Notes under the pieces: generated by a model
What the model was told of the DNA's origin: nothing
The model's database searches: none
Seen by the model: the letters and a program-made list of their open reading frames with translations, nothing else
Translations under genes and position numbers: made by a program
Source: JAHRAW01 sp965262585
GTDB taxonomy: Bacteria; Pseudomonadota; Gammaproteobacteria; Arenicellales; Poriferihabitantaceae
NCBI GenBank assembly: GCA_965262585.1
Contig: OZ253546.1
Span: 868,001 to 932,000, forward strand
Direction of reading: 5' to 3'
Length of the DNA stretch: 64,000 nt
Shown: in pieces, positions 9,389 through 19,274 of the stretch
How positions within the stretch are numbered: position 1 is the stretch's first letter
Layout of the letters: each line of letters opens with the position of its first letter

Positions 9389-10362
9389 ACCGATCCCACC
9401 GTTTCTTGCAGCCAGCAAGAAGCTTCGTGCCCGCTCCCGCAATTGAATGTCGGCGGGCGTTGAACGGCACATTTGGGCAATGCTGAATCGCAACGCGGCG
9501 CGAAAGCACAGCCACTCGATAAGTTGCTCAAATCGGGGACATCGCCAGGAATTGTCGGCAAACGGTGCATCGTTTGTTTGGCATGCCCGGGATCGCATTT
9601 CAACAGGCAGCGGGTATAGGGATGGCTGGGGTTGGTAAAGACATCGCGTAACTCGCCCGATTCGACCACTTCGCCGGCATACATCACCGCAACTTTCTTA
9701 CACAGTTCGGCGACCGCGCCTAAGTGATGCGAAATAAATAAGATGGAGCAGCCGTAATCTTGTTGCATCTGCCGCAATATGTCGATAATCCGTACTTCCA
9801 AAGTTGCATCGAGCGCGGTTGTTGGCTCGTCGGCGATGAGCAAATCAGGACGCGACATCAAAGCCATGGCAATGGCAATGCGTTGCAACATGCCGCCGGA
9901 GAACTGGAACGGATACTGTCGCAATCGCAATTCTGGGTCTGGGATTTCCACTTTTTTTAGCATATTAATGATGCGCGTTAATTTTTCGGCACGTGAAATT
10001 TTGTCTCGGTATTGAATATTCAACATTTGTGCGCCGATGCTAATGACTGGGTTGTGTGTGCGCATTGGGTCTTGGAAAATGACGGAGATGTTCATGCCGC
10101 GTAAAGCTTGCATTTCTGTTTCATTCAGATCGTATAAATTGCGTTGCTTAAAAAATATCCCGCCGCGCGTTTGTGCACTCACCGGAAATAAGCGCAAAAT
10201 AGCATTCATCAATGAAGACTTGCCGCAACCCGACTCCCCTACTACGCCAACAATTTCACCTTTGCCAATGGAAATTGAAATGTTGCGCAACGCCTCTACG
10301 TCGCCGTAGTTAAGCGAAAAATTGCGGATATCGAGTAGCGCATCTTCTGTCACGATTAGCAT
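9385..10362 (-). CDS. Oligopeptide/dipeptide ABC transporter ATP-binding protein (DppD/OppD-like)
   Basis: A 325-residue ATPase. Walker A is GESGCGKSSLMNAILR, the signature is FQFSGGMLQRIAIAMALM, Walker B is LLIADEPTTALDA, and the switch is FISHHLGAV. The C-terminus has the family cysteine cluster in GCAFAPRCDSALPKC. It overlaps the permease before it by seven bases and the second ATPase after it by four, a tightly coupled operon. It pairs with the DppF-like subunit as the heterodimeric motor. The substrate is unknown; family members carry peptides, opines, glutathione or nickel chelates. Confidence 0.95.
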   Translation of the reverse strand: MLIVTEDALLDIRNFSLNYGDVEALRNISISIGKGEIVGVVGESGCGKSSLMNAILRLFPVSAQTRGGIFFKQRNLYDLNETEMQALRGMNISVIFQDPMRTHNPVISIGAQMLNIQYRDKISRAEKLTRIINMLKKVEIPDPELRLRQYPFQFSGGMLQRIAIAMALMSRPDLLIADEPTTALDATLEVRIIDILRQMQQDYGCSILFISHHLGAVAELCKKVAVMYAGEVVESGELRDVFTNPSHPYTRCLLKCDPGHAKQTMHRLPTIPGDVPDLSNLSSGCAFAPRCDSALPKCAVQRPPTFNCGSGHEASCWLQETVGSV

Positions 10363-11219
10363 TCTTTGCGCATTCGCGGGTCGATAAGATCGCGTAGCAC
10401 TTCACCAAAAAAAGTAAATCCTAATGTCGCCAGAATTATTGGCAAGCCGCCGGCGACTATTGGCCATGGTGTGTTGCGAATCATCGCATAGCCGTCTTTG
10501 AGGAGCGATCCCCACGATGGTGTCGGCGGTTTGACACCCATTCCCAGAAAAGATAATCCGGCTTCGAGTGCGATGACCGCGGGAATGTCCATGGCTACTA
10601 GCACCAATAGCACGCCGATAATGTTAGGTAGTATATGTACACATAAAATGCGTGGTAGCGATGCACCCAATGACTGTTCGGCGAGAATGAACTCGCTGTT
10701 TCGCAAACTCAACGTTTGTGTGCGTGCTACTCGTCCGTAGGTGGGGATGGAAGTGACCATGACTACAAACACCACAGTCTCTAAACTGGGACCGACCAGT
10801 GCAACCACTGCCAGCGCAAACATAACCGTCGGAAATGAGCGAATAGTATCTAAGAAAATCATAATTGCGCCATCCAGCCAACGCGGACCGAAACCGGAGA
10901 TCATGCCAAGTGTGAGGCCCAGTAACATCGCTGCAAAGACTGCAGGCAACGCGACTTGCAACGCTACTCGCCCGCCCATAATGGTGCGCGAAAGTAAGTC
11001 GCGTCCCAATTGGTCGGTGCCGAGCCAATGTGCCGCGGATGGCCACTGCAATCGTGCGGGGATATCCAGTGCGTTTGGGTTGTAAGGGACAATTAAATCG
11101 GCGAACAACGCCGACAATACAATAACGATGACGATGGTGATGCCGACCATTCCTGCCGGATCGCGCAACATCATGCGCAAAGCATTGGCAATTGTTCCGT
11201 TTGTGTTGGCGGATTTCAT
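10356..11219 (-). CDS. Oligopeptide/dipeptide ABC transporter permease (DppC-like)
   Basis: This 287-residue inner-membrane permease has the DppC layout: an N-terminal helix, then a periplasmic segment ending in HWLGTDQLGRDLLSR, a sequence typical of this subunit, then about five helices. The cytoplasmic EAA-type loop is EQSLGASLPRILCVHILPN, and GLSFLGMGVKPPTPSWG follows. Its start overlaps the stop of the DppB-like gene by four bases (ATGA). It forms the heteromeric channel with that protein. Confidence 0.95.
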   Translation of the reverse strand: MKSANTNGTIANALRMMLRDPAGMVGITIVIVIVLSALFADLIVPYNPNALDIPARLQWPSAAHWLGTDQLGRDLLSRTIMGGRVALQVALPAVFAAMLLGLTLGMISGFGPRWLDGAIMIFLDTIRSFPTVMFALAVVALVGPSLETVVFVVMVTSIPTYGRVARTQTLSLRNSEFILAEQSLGASLPRILCVHILPNIIGVLLVLVAMDIPAVIALEAGLSFLGMGVKPPTPSWGSLLKDGYAMIRNTPWPIVAGGLPIILATLGFTFFGEVLRDLIDPRMRKEC

Positions 11220-12157
11220 GTCGTGCGAGCGCGCGGGTCAAGTGCGGCGTTGATGATGTCTGCAGCGGCAGTAGCGCAAACAAATAGTATTGTTGAAATC
11301 AACACACCCCCCATCACCACCGGATAGTTGCGAGTAGTGATGGAATCGATTACCAGTTTGCCAATTCCGGGGCGGGCAAAAATAATCTCGGTGAAGACCG
11401 CCTGTGAAAGCAAAATTCCCATACCAACACCGATTACGGTGACCACTGGTAAAATTGCGACGCGTAGCGCATATACCAGAACAATTTTCCATTCGGGTAA
11501 ACCAAACGCCCGCGCCGTGCGAATATGCGGCTCAACCATGACTTCTAACATCGAAGCACGCACAAGGCGCGCCACATAACCAACCCAAGACAACCCGATG
11601 GCAAAAGACGGCAATACCAAATGCAACAGCCTGTCGTTGAAATTCTCCGGGTCCCCAGCACCGATAGCGGGGAACCACTGCCACCGCACGGCAAACAGCA
11701 ACAACCCGAGTAGCGCAACAACAAAAGCCGGGGCAGCAACGCATGCTACCGATAGCACAGCGGTAATTCTGTCGATTATTGAATCGCGTCGCGCTGCAGC
11801 ATAAACACCAAGAAATACGCCCAACATAGCCGACCAGATAATGGAGCAAAAAATCAACTCTAGCGTAAAGGGCAATTGCTCAAAGACAATATCCGATACT
11901 TGTCGGTTAGAAAAAACATCCACTCCCATATCACCGACCAGCAAGTTGCCGAAGAAATAGGAAATTTGCAACGGCAAAGGGTCGTCCAACCCCATACTCT
12001 CGATTAATTGGGCTTTCAATTCAACCGTTGCGCGGGGACCCAGTATGACGCTGACTGGGTCGCCCGGCACCGAACGAATCATGATGAACATCAATGTTAC
12101 GGCGATAACGACAATCAGCGCCGACAGGAGCAATCGTTGTATCGCGTATTTGAGCAT
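11216..12157 (-). CDS. Oligopeptide/dipeptide ABC transporter permease (DppB-like)
   Basis: A 313-residue permease beginning MLKYAIQRLLLSALIVVIAV, followed by the characteristic IRSVPGDPVSVILGPRAT segment after the first helix. The coupling loop is RTARAFGLPEWKIVLVYALR, and FTEIIFARPGIGKLVIDSI near the C-terminus is a DppB hallmark. It lies 41 bp after the solute-binding protein gene and overlaps the DppC-like gene by four bases. Confidence 0.95.
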   Translation of the reverse strand: MLKYAIQRLLLSALIVVIAVTLMFIMIRSVPGDPVSVILGPRATVELKAQLIESMGLDDPLPLQISYFFGNLLVGDMGVDVFSNRQVSDIVFEQLPFTLELIFCSIIWSAMLGVFLGVYAAARRDSIIDRITAVLSVACVAAPAFVVALLGLLLFAVRWQWFPAIGAGDPENFNDRLLHLVLPSFAIGLSWVGYVARLVRASMLEVMVEPHIRTARAFGLPEWKIVLVYALRVAILPVVTVIGVGMGILLSQAVFTEIIFARPGIGKLVIDSITTRNYPVVMGGVLISTILFVCATAAADIINAALDPRARTT

Positions 12158-12198
12158 CCGCGAGTCAGCTCACCCGTTGTTCATGCTTTGTTCGTGTT

Positions 12199-13788
12199 TT
12201 AGTTACGCGCAAAATATCGAAGAAGTGGTAGTCCGTCTGGACGGAACGCTGGGCGAATCGATTGGCGATAGATGACCGGCGTAGCTTCGTGCGTGAGGAA
12301 GCGGTAGGCGCCTGACTGTTCCATCACATCCTGCGCTCGCCGATACATTTCATCGCGCCGGGCGAAATTGGTTTCCTGTGCAGCCTGTTCGTGGATTTTG
12401 TCAAACTCATCCGAACGAAAGCGCTCCCAGTTCCACACCCCAACCTGCTCTTGCGTGAACCAAGCGGTGGCATAGTAAGGGTCTGGGGTCATGGAGAAAC
12501 GATTCATAATTAATTGTACGTTTTTCCACTGCTCCCCTTTGCTTTCATCACCCAACGCCCAAAAAGTCGCTGCCTCATGGACGTTGATCTCAAGGTTGAT
12601 ACCAATTTGTTGCAAGTTAGCTTGGATTATTTGAGCAGTGGTTGTGTAAGTGGTTTTATTGATGACGTCGATGGTCAAACTAACATCGGTTTCGCCCGAA
12701 TCGGCAAACAACTTACGCGCCTTTTCGAGGTTTGCCTCTGGAGGCACAATTCCTTTCGGACGATGCCCAACCAATCCGGGTGCGATAATGCCGGTTGCAG
12801 GTTCTGCAGCACCGTAATAGGCGGCCTCCATAATAGAAGGTACATCAATTGCATATTGAATGGCTTGGCGCAGTTTTTTATTTTTCAGGAGTGCATTATC
12901 AACGTTCATCCCAATCCAAACATAAAACAGCGATGGGTATTCTTCCAGTATGGAATTGGCTGGCGGGTTGTCGCGGTAGCGGGATACTGAATCAAGGCCG
13001 ATTCTGGTGTAGTCGAGTTCACCGGCTTCAAACGCGATTTCAGCAGTTTTTTCATCATCGATTGGATAGATTTCAATCGTGTCAAACGCCGCTTGCTTGC
13101 CACGCCAATTAGGGTTGCGCTTGAGCACAGTTTTTTCTTTCGGTCGCCATGCGTGACGCAGATAGGGACCGGATTCGGCAACTGGGTCAGTGCCGATACG
13201 CCCACCCTCCGATTTTTCAAACGCCTTTTTGCTGACGATGTTACCGGTAATATAAGGCAACGCAATTGACCACAGTGGGGCAAACGGTTTGCTTAACACA
13301 ATAACCCCAGTGCGCTCTCCGGTTACTTCTACTTGCTTTAGTGGGCCCATGTCGGGCTTGTTGGTTGACTTTAATTTCGGGTCAACGATTCGTTCAAAAG
13401 AAAACTTGACATCTTCTGCGTTCATTGCGCCAAAGCCATTGGTGAAACCAATATCATCGCGCAATGCGAAATTAATACGCGTGTCGCTCACCTGTTCGAT
13501 CATAGCAGCCGCATCTAGTTGCCAACCCCATTCACGCCCCGATTTGTATTGCACGAGTTTGTTATAAACGCATGAGTGAATTTCTTCATCAACTACGCCG
13601 ATGCTGAACGCTGGGTCCAGCGTTGTCATATCACCATAGGCGCGTATACGTAACGTGCCGCTGTCCGCTTGTGCAATCGAAAACGGAAATGGAAGCGTGG
13701 CTACCGCACCCAATAACGACATATCTTTGACAAACTTTCGGCGACCGATAGGTTGCCCGCTTAACTTAAACCAGTGAAAATTTTTCAC
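12199..13788 (-). CDS. ABC transporter substrate-binding protein, family 5, Tat-exported
   Basis: The likely start is GTG at 13788, with GAGGTAA eight bases upstream; an in-frame ATG at 13824 overlaps the hydrolase stop and has no good ribosome-binding site. The ~529-residue product has a twin-arginine signal (GRRKFVKDM followed by a hydrophobic stretch ending near SIAQADSG). The family-5 signature follows: LDPAFSIGVVDEEIHSCVYN, then DVKFSFERIVDP. This is the periplasmic receptor of the DppBCDF-like transporter encoded downstream. Tat export suggests folding before secretion. The ligand cannot be named. Confidence 0.93.
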   Translation of the reverse strand: MKNFHWFKLSGQPIGRRKFVKDMSLLGAVATLPFPFSIAQADSGTLRIRAYGDMTTLDPAFSIGVVDEEIHSCVYNKLVQYKSGREWGWQLDAAAMIEQVSDTRINFALRDDIGFTNGFGAMNAEDVKFSFERIVDPKLKSTNKPDMGPLKQVEVTGERTGVIVLSKPFAPLWSIALPYITGNIVSKKAFEKSEGGRIGTDPVAESGPYLRHAWRPKEKTVLKRNPNWRGKQAAFDTIEIYPIDDEKTAEIAFEAGELDYTRIGLDSVSRYRDNPPANSILEEYPSLFYVWIGMNVDNALLKNKKLRQAIQYAIDVPSIMEAAYYGAAEPATGIIAPGLVGHRPKGIVPPEANLEKARKLFADSGETDVSLTIDVINKTTYTTTAQIIQANLQQIGINLEINVHEAATFWALGDESKGEQWKNVQLIMNRFSMTPDPYYATAWFTQEQVGVWNWERFRSDEFDKIHEQAAQETNFARRDEMYRRAQDVMEQSGAYRFLTHEATPVIYRQSIRPAFRPDGLPLLRYFARN

Positions 13789-13814
13789 GTTCGTTACCTC
13801 TTGTATGTGAAACG

Positions 13815-15824
13815 TTAACAGCAATCCCTAGGGATGGTTTCGTCCCAAGTCTTTTCCAACAGTAACACAGCATCCCCCTCATAGGCGGAAACCTTTCTGA
13901 ATATACAGAATTCATCCGTATCGGCACTCATACTACTGTCTGAGCGTACGCGTGTACGCCAATCGCCTCGGCAAATCGTATATTCCCAGGTCGTTTCCAC
14001 TCGTGCTGACAGCGGGTCATCGGGATGAATGGAAAACATCTGGCGCACCGTAGCACCAGACTCAATACCGTTGTGCGGATTGTGCGTCTCGCCCAAGTCA
14101 TCAATAAGCGTCACCCGATATACGCCATCGTCGAGCGTCTCGCGCTCAGTTTTGCAAGTAGGTGGGCGCAGTTGCGTAAACGCGGATAAATCCACCGCGG
14201 GTGCTACGGCAGGTGCTCCTTGTTCTTGCCCCAGCACATCCGTTGTATCCGCTCGTTGTGGCAAAATGAATCGGCAATTTTCCAAATGTAGTGTTACTGT
14301 AGATTTTACTGGGGAAGGCCAGACCGTTGGCCAATAAGCGGTGGAAGTCGCCAAGCGCAGTCGGTGACCGATGGCGAAATGATGACCGCAATGTCGCAGA
14401 GGAATGCGGGCCCGGTAACGCCGTCCTGGAAACAAATCAAACGGGCGCTCATGCTCGGCGTAATGCGTCAGGTTGTATGCGATAAAACTGACTCGGGCGG
14501 AAGAATCATCGGGCGCAACATCGCATAAACGAAAAACCAGCAACGCTTGCGCCCGGTCGGCGGAAAATTCGATTTCAACTTGTGGTGCGCCAAGAATGTC
14601 TAACGGCTCTGTCAACGGAGCACTGTCAAAGCAAACTGATTTTTCATCGTCCGGCCGCTGGTCATTGGAAAGTTCGTCATCGACCCGCATACCCGGACAA
14701 TAGTTGCCTGCCGTATCGCCAACATCCTGTGCGCTACATACGACAACATCATCGGTCGAAGGCGTCTTCGCCAAAGACCCCGGTGCCAAATGGAAAGTCA
14801 ATGGTGGCGTTGACGGCGGCCATTGTGTTTCACCAACCCAACGTCCTAGGCGCGCGCTAAACTTCGACAAAGGATTGCCATGTTCTTGAATATAAGCGCG
14901 GTACACCGGTAATTGTTCCACCCCATTTTGTTCGCCTTTTAGCCAACGGTTAAACCATCGAATTACCTCGCCATGAAAATCCCCGCTCGGACCGATTTTA
15001 GCGATATTCGGATAACGATGCTCCCACGGTCCAACCAATGCTTTGACGGGCGCGGTTAGATGCTCTGCCAAAATGGGCGGTGTATCGGAATATGAATCCG
15101 CCCAGCCACCAATAGCGAGCACCGCACACTGAATAGCATTCCAATCCTCACACACCGAACCATGCTTCCAATATGCGCTGTGTCGCTGGTGGCGCAACCA
15201 ATTGGCAGAGAAAAAAGGCAAGCGGCGTATTCGATCAATCCATATTTCTCGCCAATCCTCGCGCATAGCGGGGTCGGGCGGGCGACTAGAATACGCAGTC
15301 ATCTGTGCCCCCCAGTTAAAATTATCATTTAATAGGCAGCCACCTATGTAGTGTGTTTCCTGCAGATAGCGGTCATCGGTTGAACACACTGTCACAATCG
15401 CCTTCAGTGCCTGAGGGCGACGCATAGCAATTTGCAAACCGTTGAATCCACCCCAAGAAATACCAATCATACCAACAGCACCGCTACACCAAGGCTGTGC
15501 GGCAATCCATTCTATTACCGCCTCGCCAGATGCCAATTCATCGTCCAGATATTCGTCCGACAGATAGCCGTCCGAATCACCAGTACCAGCCATATCGACT
15601 CGCACCCCAGCATAACCGGCTTCAGCAAAAGTGGGATAGTTGCCTTCATCACGCGGAGCGGTTCCATCGCGCTGTCGATAGGGTAAGTATTCCAAAATCG
15701 CCGGCACTGGATGTTGCTCTGCCCCATCAGGCAACCACAACCGCGTTGCCAACCGCCGACCATCTCGTAATTCAATCCAAGTATCTTTATTGATCATAGC
15801 TTCGCTTGGTGCATAGTTTGGCAT
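13815..15824 (-). CDS. CocE/NonD family hydrolase (X-Pro dipeptidyl-peptidase S15-like)
   Basis: A ~669-residue alpha/beta hydrolase. Start is placed at ATG 15824 (MPNYAPSEAMINKDTWIELR) or at ATG 15797; the open frame upstream runs through a 16S rRNA fragment and is not real coding. Motifs are RDGRRLATRLWLPDG, VRVDMAGTGDSDG, the nucleophile elbow GISWGGFNG, and GPWEHRYPN around the catalytic His. The C-terminal ~250 residues form the jelly-roll domain of cocaine esterase and PepX. It lies 26 bp ahead of the binding-protein gene, so it probably processes an ester or acyl-peptide that the transporter imports, or acts after uptake. No signal peptide is evident. The 16S fragment ends only 31 bp upstream of the start. 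Confidence 0.9.
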   Translation of the reverse strand: MPNYAPSEAMINKDTWIELRDGRRLATRLWLPDGAEQHPVPAILEYLPYRQRDGTAPRDEGNYPTFAEAGYAGVRVDMAGTGDSDGYLSDEYLDDELASGEAVIEWIAAQPWCSGAVGMIGISWGGFNGLQIAMRRPQALKAIVTVCSTDDRYLQETHYIGGCLLNDNFNWGAQMTAYSSRPPDPAMREDWREIWIDRIRRLPFFSANWLRHQRHSAYWKHGSVCEDWNAIQCAVLAIGGWADSYSDTPPILAEHLTAPVKALVGPWEHRYPNIAKIGPSGDFHGEVIRWFNRWLKGEQNGVEQLPVYRAYIQEHGNPLSKFSARLGRWVGETQWPPSTPPLTFHLAPGSLAKTPSTDDVVVCSAQDVGDTAGNYCPGMRVDDELSNDQRPDDEKSVCFDSAPLTEPLDILGAPQVEIEFSADRAQALLVFRLCDVAPDDSSARVSFIAYNLTHYAEHERPFDLFPGRRYRARIPLRHCGHHFAIGHRLRLATSTAYWPTVWPSPVKSTVTLHLENCRFILPQRADTTDVLGQEQGAPAVAPAVDLSAFTQLRPPTCKTERETLDDGVYRVTLIDDLGETHNPHNGIESGATVRQMFSIHPDDPLSARVETTWEYTICRGDWRTRVRSDSSMSADTDEFCIFRKVSAYEGDAVLLLEKTWDETIPRDCC

Positions 15825-15854
15825 GTAGGTTATACCGCTTTCACTCTGCAAGCA

Positions 15855-15935
<81 letters not shown>

Positions 15936-16158
15936 GTATAAATACTGAAAGAATGCCTTGTTTATGTACAGATTAATTACATAATTGCAGGATTGGGCCG
16001 CAGATAAACAAAATGTATTAGGACGATATTTTCCTGTCTGATCCAATTGAATTTGCAGGCAGTCTCATGCCGACTCGTGATTATTAGGCTAGCAAACTAA
16101 CTTTCCATCGGTAAGCCAAAGACAATCACCGCCAGAACCTTACATGCGTCACCTCAAG

Positions 16159-17019
16159 TCAGCTTTGTTTAAGAAGATCGTTTGAAGAATGAAGACCGTT
16201 TATTGCCGCCGTAATCACCTTAGAATTTCTCAGATGCTCCGAGCATACCAAATATGATGGACGGTTAAGCACTGGTGCATTTTCCACGATGTGGAGATGA
16301 TTGTTTTCTATATCACGTGAAACATAAGCATGCGGCATGTAAGAATAGCAATCACTAACATGAAGATATTCCAGAGCGATTTCTCCGTAGCCGATGCTAA
16401 CGTTGGATGTCGCAAATTCAGGTAACTTTTCTTGATGCTCTTCTCGATACCCATAGCTCCAATCAACAAAGATATAGTCTTTCGGATCGCAGGATTTAAA
16501 ACGACGCTTTTTGCGAGAAACCATAACAAGTTCGTCTTCCATGAAAGGTTCAACGACCAGTCCGGGTAAACCTGTTGGCATGTGCGTAATCGCAAGAACC
16601 AGAACACCTTGAGAGATGTAGTCGACTAACCTCTCTGAATAATCCGCCTCTACATGGAGCGAAAATTCAGGATGATGTTCTTCCATCCAAACCAACCAAC
16701 CTGGCATAAAACGACGCCACATTGTCATATGCAGCCCGAGTCCTATCGTCTGTTTTAGGCCTGAAGAACGTGCCATTTCTTGTCGCCCTTGTTGCCATGA
16801 GTCGAGCATTGAGGCTGCGTATTTGTGGAATTTTTTCCCAGCATCAGTTAACAGTACCCCGGAAGATGTTCGCTCAAAAAGCTTAACGTTTAGATCGTCT
16901 TCCAACACTTTGATACGTGCACTCACTGTAGATTGCGTGACGTTGGATTTTTCAGCGACGCGGCTAAAATTCCCCGTTTCGGAGAGCAGCAAAAAGGTAT
17001 TGATTGCATCGATATTCAT
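16159..17019 (-). CDS. LysR-family transcriptional regulator
   Basis: A 286-residue regulator with an N-terminal winged helix-turn-helix (FSRVAEKSNVTQSTVSARIK, then LNVKLFERTSSGVLLTDAGK) and a periplasmic-binding-fold effector domain. It is the last gene on the strand after the hydantoinase/racemase operon and 47 bp downstream of the broken ridA, so it likely regulates that operon. Its stop is about 220 bp from 16S fragment A. The effector is unknown. Confidence 0.92.
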   Translation of the reverse strand: MNIDAINTFLLLSETGNFSRVAEKSNVTQSTVSARIKVLEDDLNVKLFERTSSGVLLTDAGKKFHKYAASMLDSWQQGRQEMARSSGLKQTIGLGLHMTMWRRFMPGWLVWMEEHHPEFSLHVEADYSERLVDYISQGVLVLAITHMPTGLPGLVVEPFMEDELVMVSRKKRRFKSCDPKDYIFVDWSYGYREEHQEKLPEFATSNVSIGYGEIALEYLHVSDCYSYMPHAYVSRDIENNHLHIVENAPVLNRPSYLVCSEHLRNSKVITAAINGLHSSNDLLKQS

Positions 17020-17066
17020 AAGCGTTCTAATCCAACAGAGGTATTTATAAGCAGATACTCATACAT

Positions 17067-17339
17067 TTATGAAATCTGAGCAATCATTTCGACCTCGACA
17101 GCGACATGCAAAACACTCAGTAAATGGATTGTGCAAAGCTTTGCGGCATCATACCCTTGATCTGTCGTCAGATCTTTTCCGGCCTGTTCTTTATACTTTA
17201 GAAAAGATCCCTCTTTCGGCGTTTGACCTGCAAGGTAAACCGTTCCATTCGAGACTACGCATGGAACGTAATTTGCAGCAGAGGCTGGGGTTGGTGGTAA
17301 TATTAGACCTAATTCGTCTAAACGTTTTGCGATTGTCAT
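17067..17339 (-). pseudogene. RidA-like gene with internal deletion
   Basis: This 90-residue frame starts at the ATGA overlap with the racemase-like gene. Residues 1-76 match the N-terminal half of ~150-residue RidA/YjgF proteins (YVPCVVSNGTVYLAGQTPKE, then YDAAKLCTIHLLSVL). It then jumps to VAVEVEMIAQIS, which is the C-terminal strand of the family. About 55-60 codons, including the conserved arginine that binds the imine substrate, are missing in frame. The enzyme is therefore probably dead even though the frame is open. Confidence 0.75.
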
Positions 17340-18100
17340 ATGCGCACACTTTTTTGTGTAAAAAGTTGGCCACCAGCAGTTAATTTCTCGAATTTAACAT
17401 TGAGGCGTTTAAGACATGCAAACATTAATGCTTGGTTACTAGTTATAACAGGTTTACCCAAACTTTTTTCTATTGCTGTAACTGCTTCTAACGCACGGTA
17501 ATCAGTACATGATATTACTATTGCTTGTGCATCTTTATGGTTAGCTTTTAGTGCCATCTCATAGGCGTCCTGAGGCGTCAGAGCATTCTGTTCGATACTA
17601 CTCAACTGTTGATCAAAACTTACCTCATTAATCACTTCAATGCCACTTTGTTCCAGATAATCCACCGCTTCTTGGCTCAACATCTTCACATAAGGGGATG
17701 TAAACGCGACCCTTGTAACGCCAATTTGTTGAACGGCTTCAACAAGGGCGCCGGCAGTCGTGACAGCGGGGCGGCCAGTCATATCTTCAATTTTTTGGCA
17801 AAATTCTGAGTCAAACTCAGGGCCTTCCGAAAGCGTTGCAGAAGTACAGCCATAAGCGATCACGTCAACGCACGCGTCCATTAAGTCTTTGCAGGTCTGA
17901 TCCAAGGACTGCCGTACAAAGTTACGCATTTCAGTTGAATCAGGAATTGCATCCACATCGTACCCACCACTGCGCGCACTGTGTATCGTGACGCCTACGG
18001 GGCATAGCGAAATGCAATCGGGTTCTGCATTCGTATTTGACGACGGTACAATCAAACCAATGCGCTTTGATCTTGGTAAGTATCTTATTTTCTCAGTCAT
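17336..18100 (-). CDS. Maleate isomerase / Asp-Glu-hydantoin racemase family enzyme
   Basis: A 254-residue protein with the paired catalytic-cysteine motifs of the maleate cis-trans isomerase / arylmalonate decarboxylase branch: IAYGCTSATLSEGPEF around residue 84 and IVISCTDYRALEAV around residue 201. The N-terminal IGLIVPSSNTNAEPD is also typical of maleate isomerase-like proteins. It overlaps the upstream PLP gene by eight bases and the broken ridA by four. Beside hydantoinase A/B it probably isomerises or racemises an intermediate of cyclic amide or heterocycle breakdown (inference). Confidence 0.9.
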   Translation of the reverse strand: MTEKIRYLPRSKRIGLIVPSSNTNAEPDCISLCPVGVTIHSARSGGYDVDAIPDSTEMRNFVRQSLDQTCKDLMDACVDVIAYGCTSATLSEGPEFDSEFCQKIEDMTGRPAVTTAGALVEAVQQIGVTRVAFTSPYVKMLSQEAVDYLEQSGIEVINEVSFDQQLSSIEQNALTPQDAYEMALKANHKDAQAIVISCTDYRALEAVTAIEKSLGKPVITSNQALMFACLKRLNVKFEKLTAGGQLFTQKSVRI

Positions 18101-19274
18101 TTATTTTACCTTCCTCTAGACTCCGTTGCATGGTAGTAATTGCTTGCTGCAAATCCGCTATCAAATCATCCGTGTGTTCGAGCCCAATAGAAACGCGCAA
18201 CATATCCTTTGGCGTAGGCGAGTCTGGATTTTCCATACCAGCCCGATGCTCGATAACAGTATCTGTGCTACCAAACGAAATCGCCTGTTTGATAATTTGC
18301 ACTTTACTTGCGAGTATTTTTGCAGCGTGTTCACCGCCGCTTACGCGAAATGATAGCATACCACCAAAGCCACCAATCATTTGCCTGGCTGCAACCCTAT
18401 GATCGATGTGTGTTTCCAAGCCAGGGTATAAGACTTGTTGCACCGCATCACATTGGTCCAAAAACTGAGCGATCTTGAGAGCACTAACTGATGCCGTTTT
18501 CACGCGAATTGCAAGCGTACGCATCCCTCGCAACAGGAGCCATGCCTCAAAACTGCCCAACACCCCACCATACTCGTTTCTTATGTTTTGGATATCGGCC
18601 AAGACATCCTCATGACCCTCTGCCACAACCACCGCACCTGCAATGAGATCACCGTGACCATTCATATATTTTGAGCATGAATGGAGAATAATATCGGCAC
18701 CATGCTCGATCGGACGCGTAAGAATAGGGGTGGCAACAGTGTTATCGATCGCAATCAATGCACCATTCGCGTGCGCAATGCTAGAAATCGCTGCGATATC
18801 TGTAATTGTCCACGTCGGGTTACTGGGCGTTTCCAACCAGATAACTTTGGTTTTGCCATGCTTGATTGCGGCGCTGACCGAAACGGCGGTATAATTTTCA
18901 ACATAAGTAACTTCTAAACCCCACCGAACACCATGCGTGTTCATCCAATCACGAAGCCCAGAATAAACATTGTTGGGCAAGATAACGTGATCACCGGGTT
19001 TGAGTCGTTGAAAAACCGATGTGATGGCAGCCATTCCAGATGCAAACAGAAGGCAACCCGCACCTCCTTCCAATTCATTAATCAACGCTTCTGGCTGCGC
19101 AAAAGTAGGGTTGTCATCCCGCGTGAACATGCGCCCTCTACGATCTAATTCGCTTGGGTCGCGCAAGAAGGACGTGGAAGGGCTTAGCGGCATTGCCATT
19201 GCATCAGTCTTTTTATCGACCCAGCCTAGCGCAGTCGCCGTTAGTGTTTCGCGATGAATTTTTTGTTTTATCAT
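18093..19274 (-). CDS. PLP-dependent trans-sulfuration family enzyme (cystathionine gamma-synthase/lyase-like)
   Basis: A 393-residue fold-type I PLP enzyme. Visible motifs are the cofactor-phosphate loop LLFASGMAAITSVFQ, WLETPSNPTW, the IDNTVATPI strand with the PLP-ring Asp, and the Schiff-base lysine in HSCSKYMNGHGDLIAG. FGGMLSFRV and the SFGSTDTVIEHRA segment are C-terminal family marks. Such enzymes make or cleave C-S bonds in cystathionine, methionine or related amino acids; the exact reaction is open. It starts at the TAATG overlap with the hydantoinase B stop. Confidence 0.92.
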   Translation of the reverse strand: MIKQKIHRETLTATALGWVDKKTDAMAMPLSPSTSFLRDPSELDRRGRMFTRDDNPTFAQPEALINELEGGAGCLLFASGMAAITSVFQRLKPGDHVILPNNVYSGLRDWMNTHGVRWGLEVTYVENYTAVSVSAAIKHGKTKVIWLETPSNPTWTITDIAAISSIAHANGALIAIDNTVATPILTRPIEHGADIILHSCSKYMNGHGDLIAGAVVVAEGHEDVLADIQNIRNEYGGVLGSFEAWLLLRGMRTLAIRVKTASVSALKIAQFLDQCDAVQQVLYPGLETHIDHRVAARQMIGGFGGMLSFRVSGGEHAAKILASKVQIIKQAISFGSTDTVIEHRAGMENPDSPTPKDMLRVSIGLEHTDDLIADLQQAITTMQRSLEEGKIND

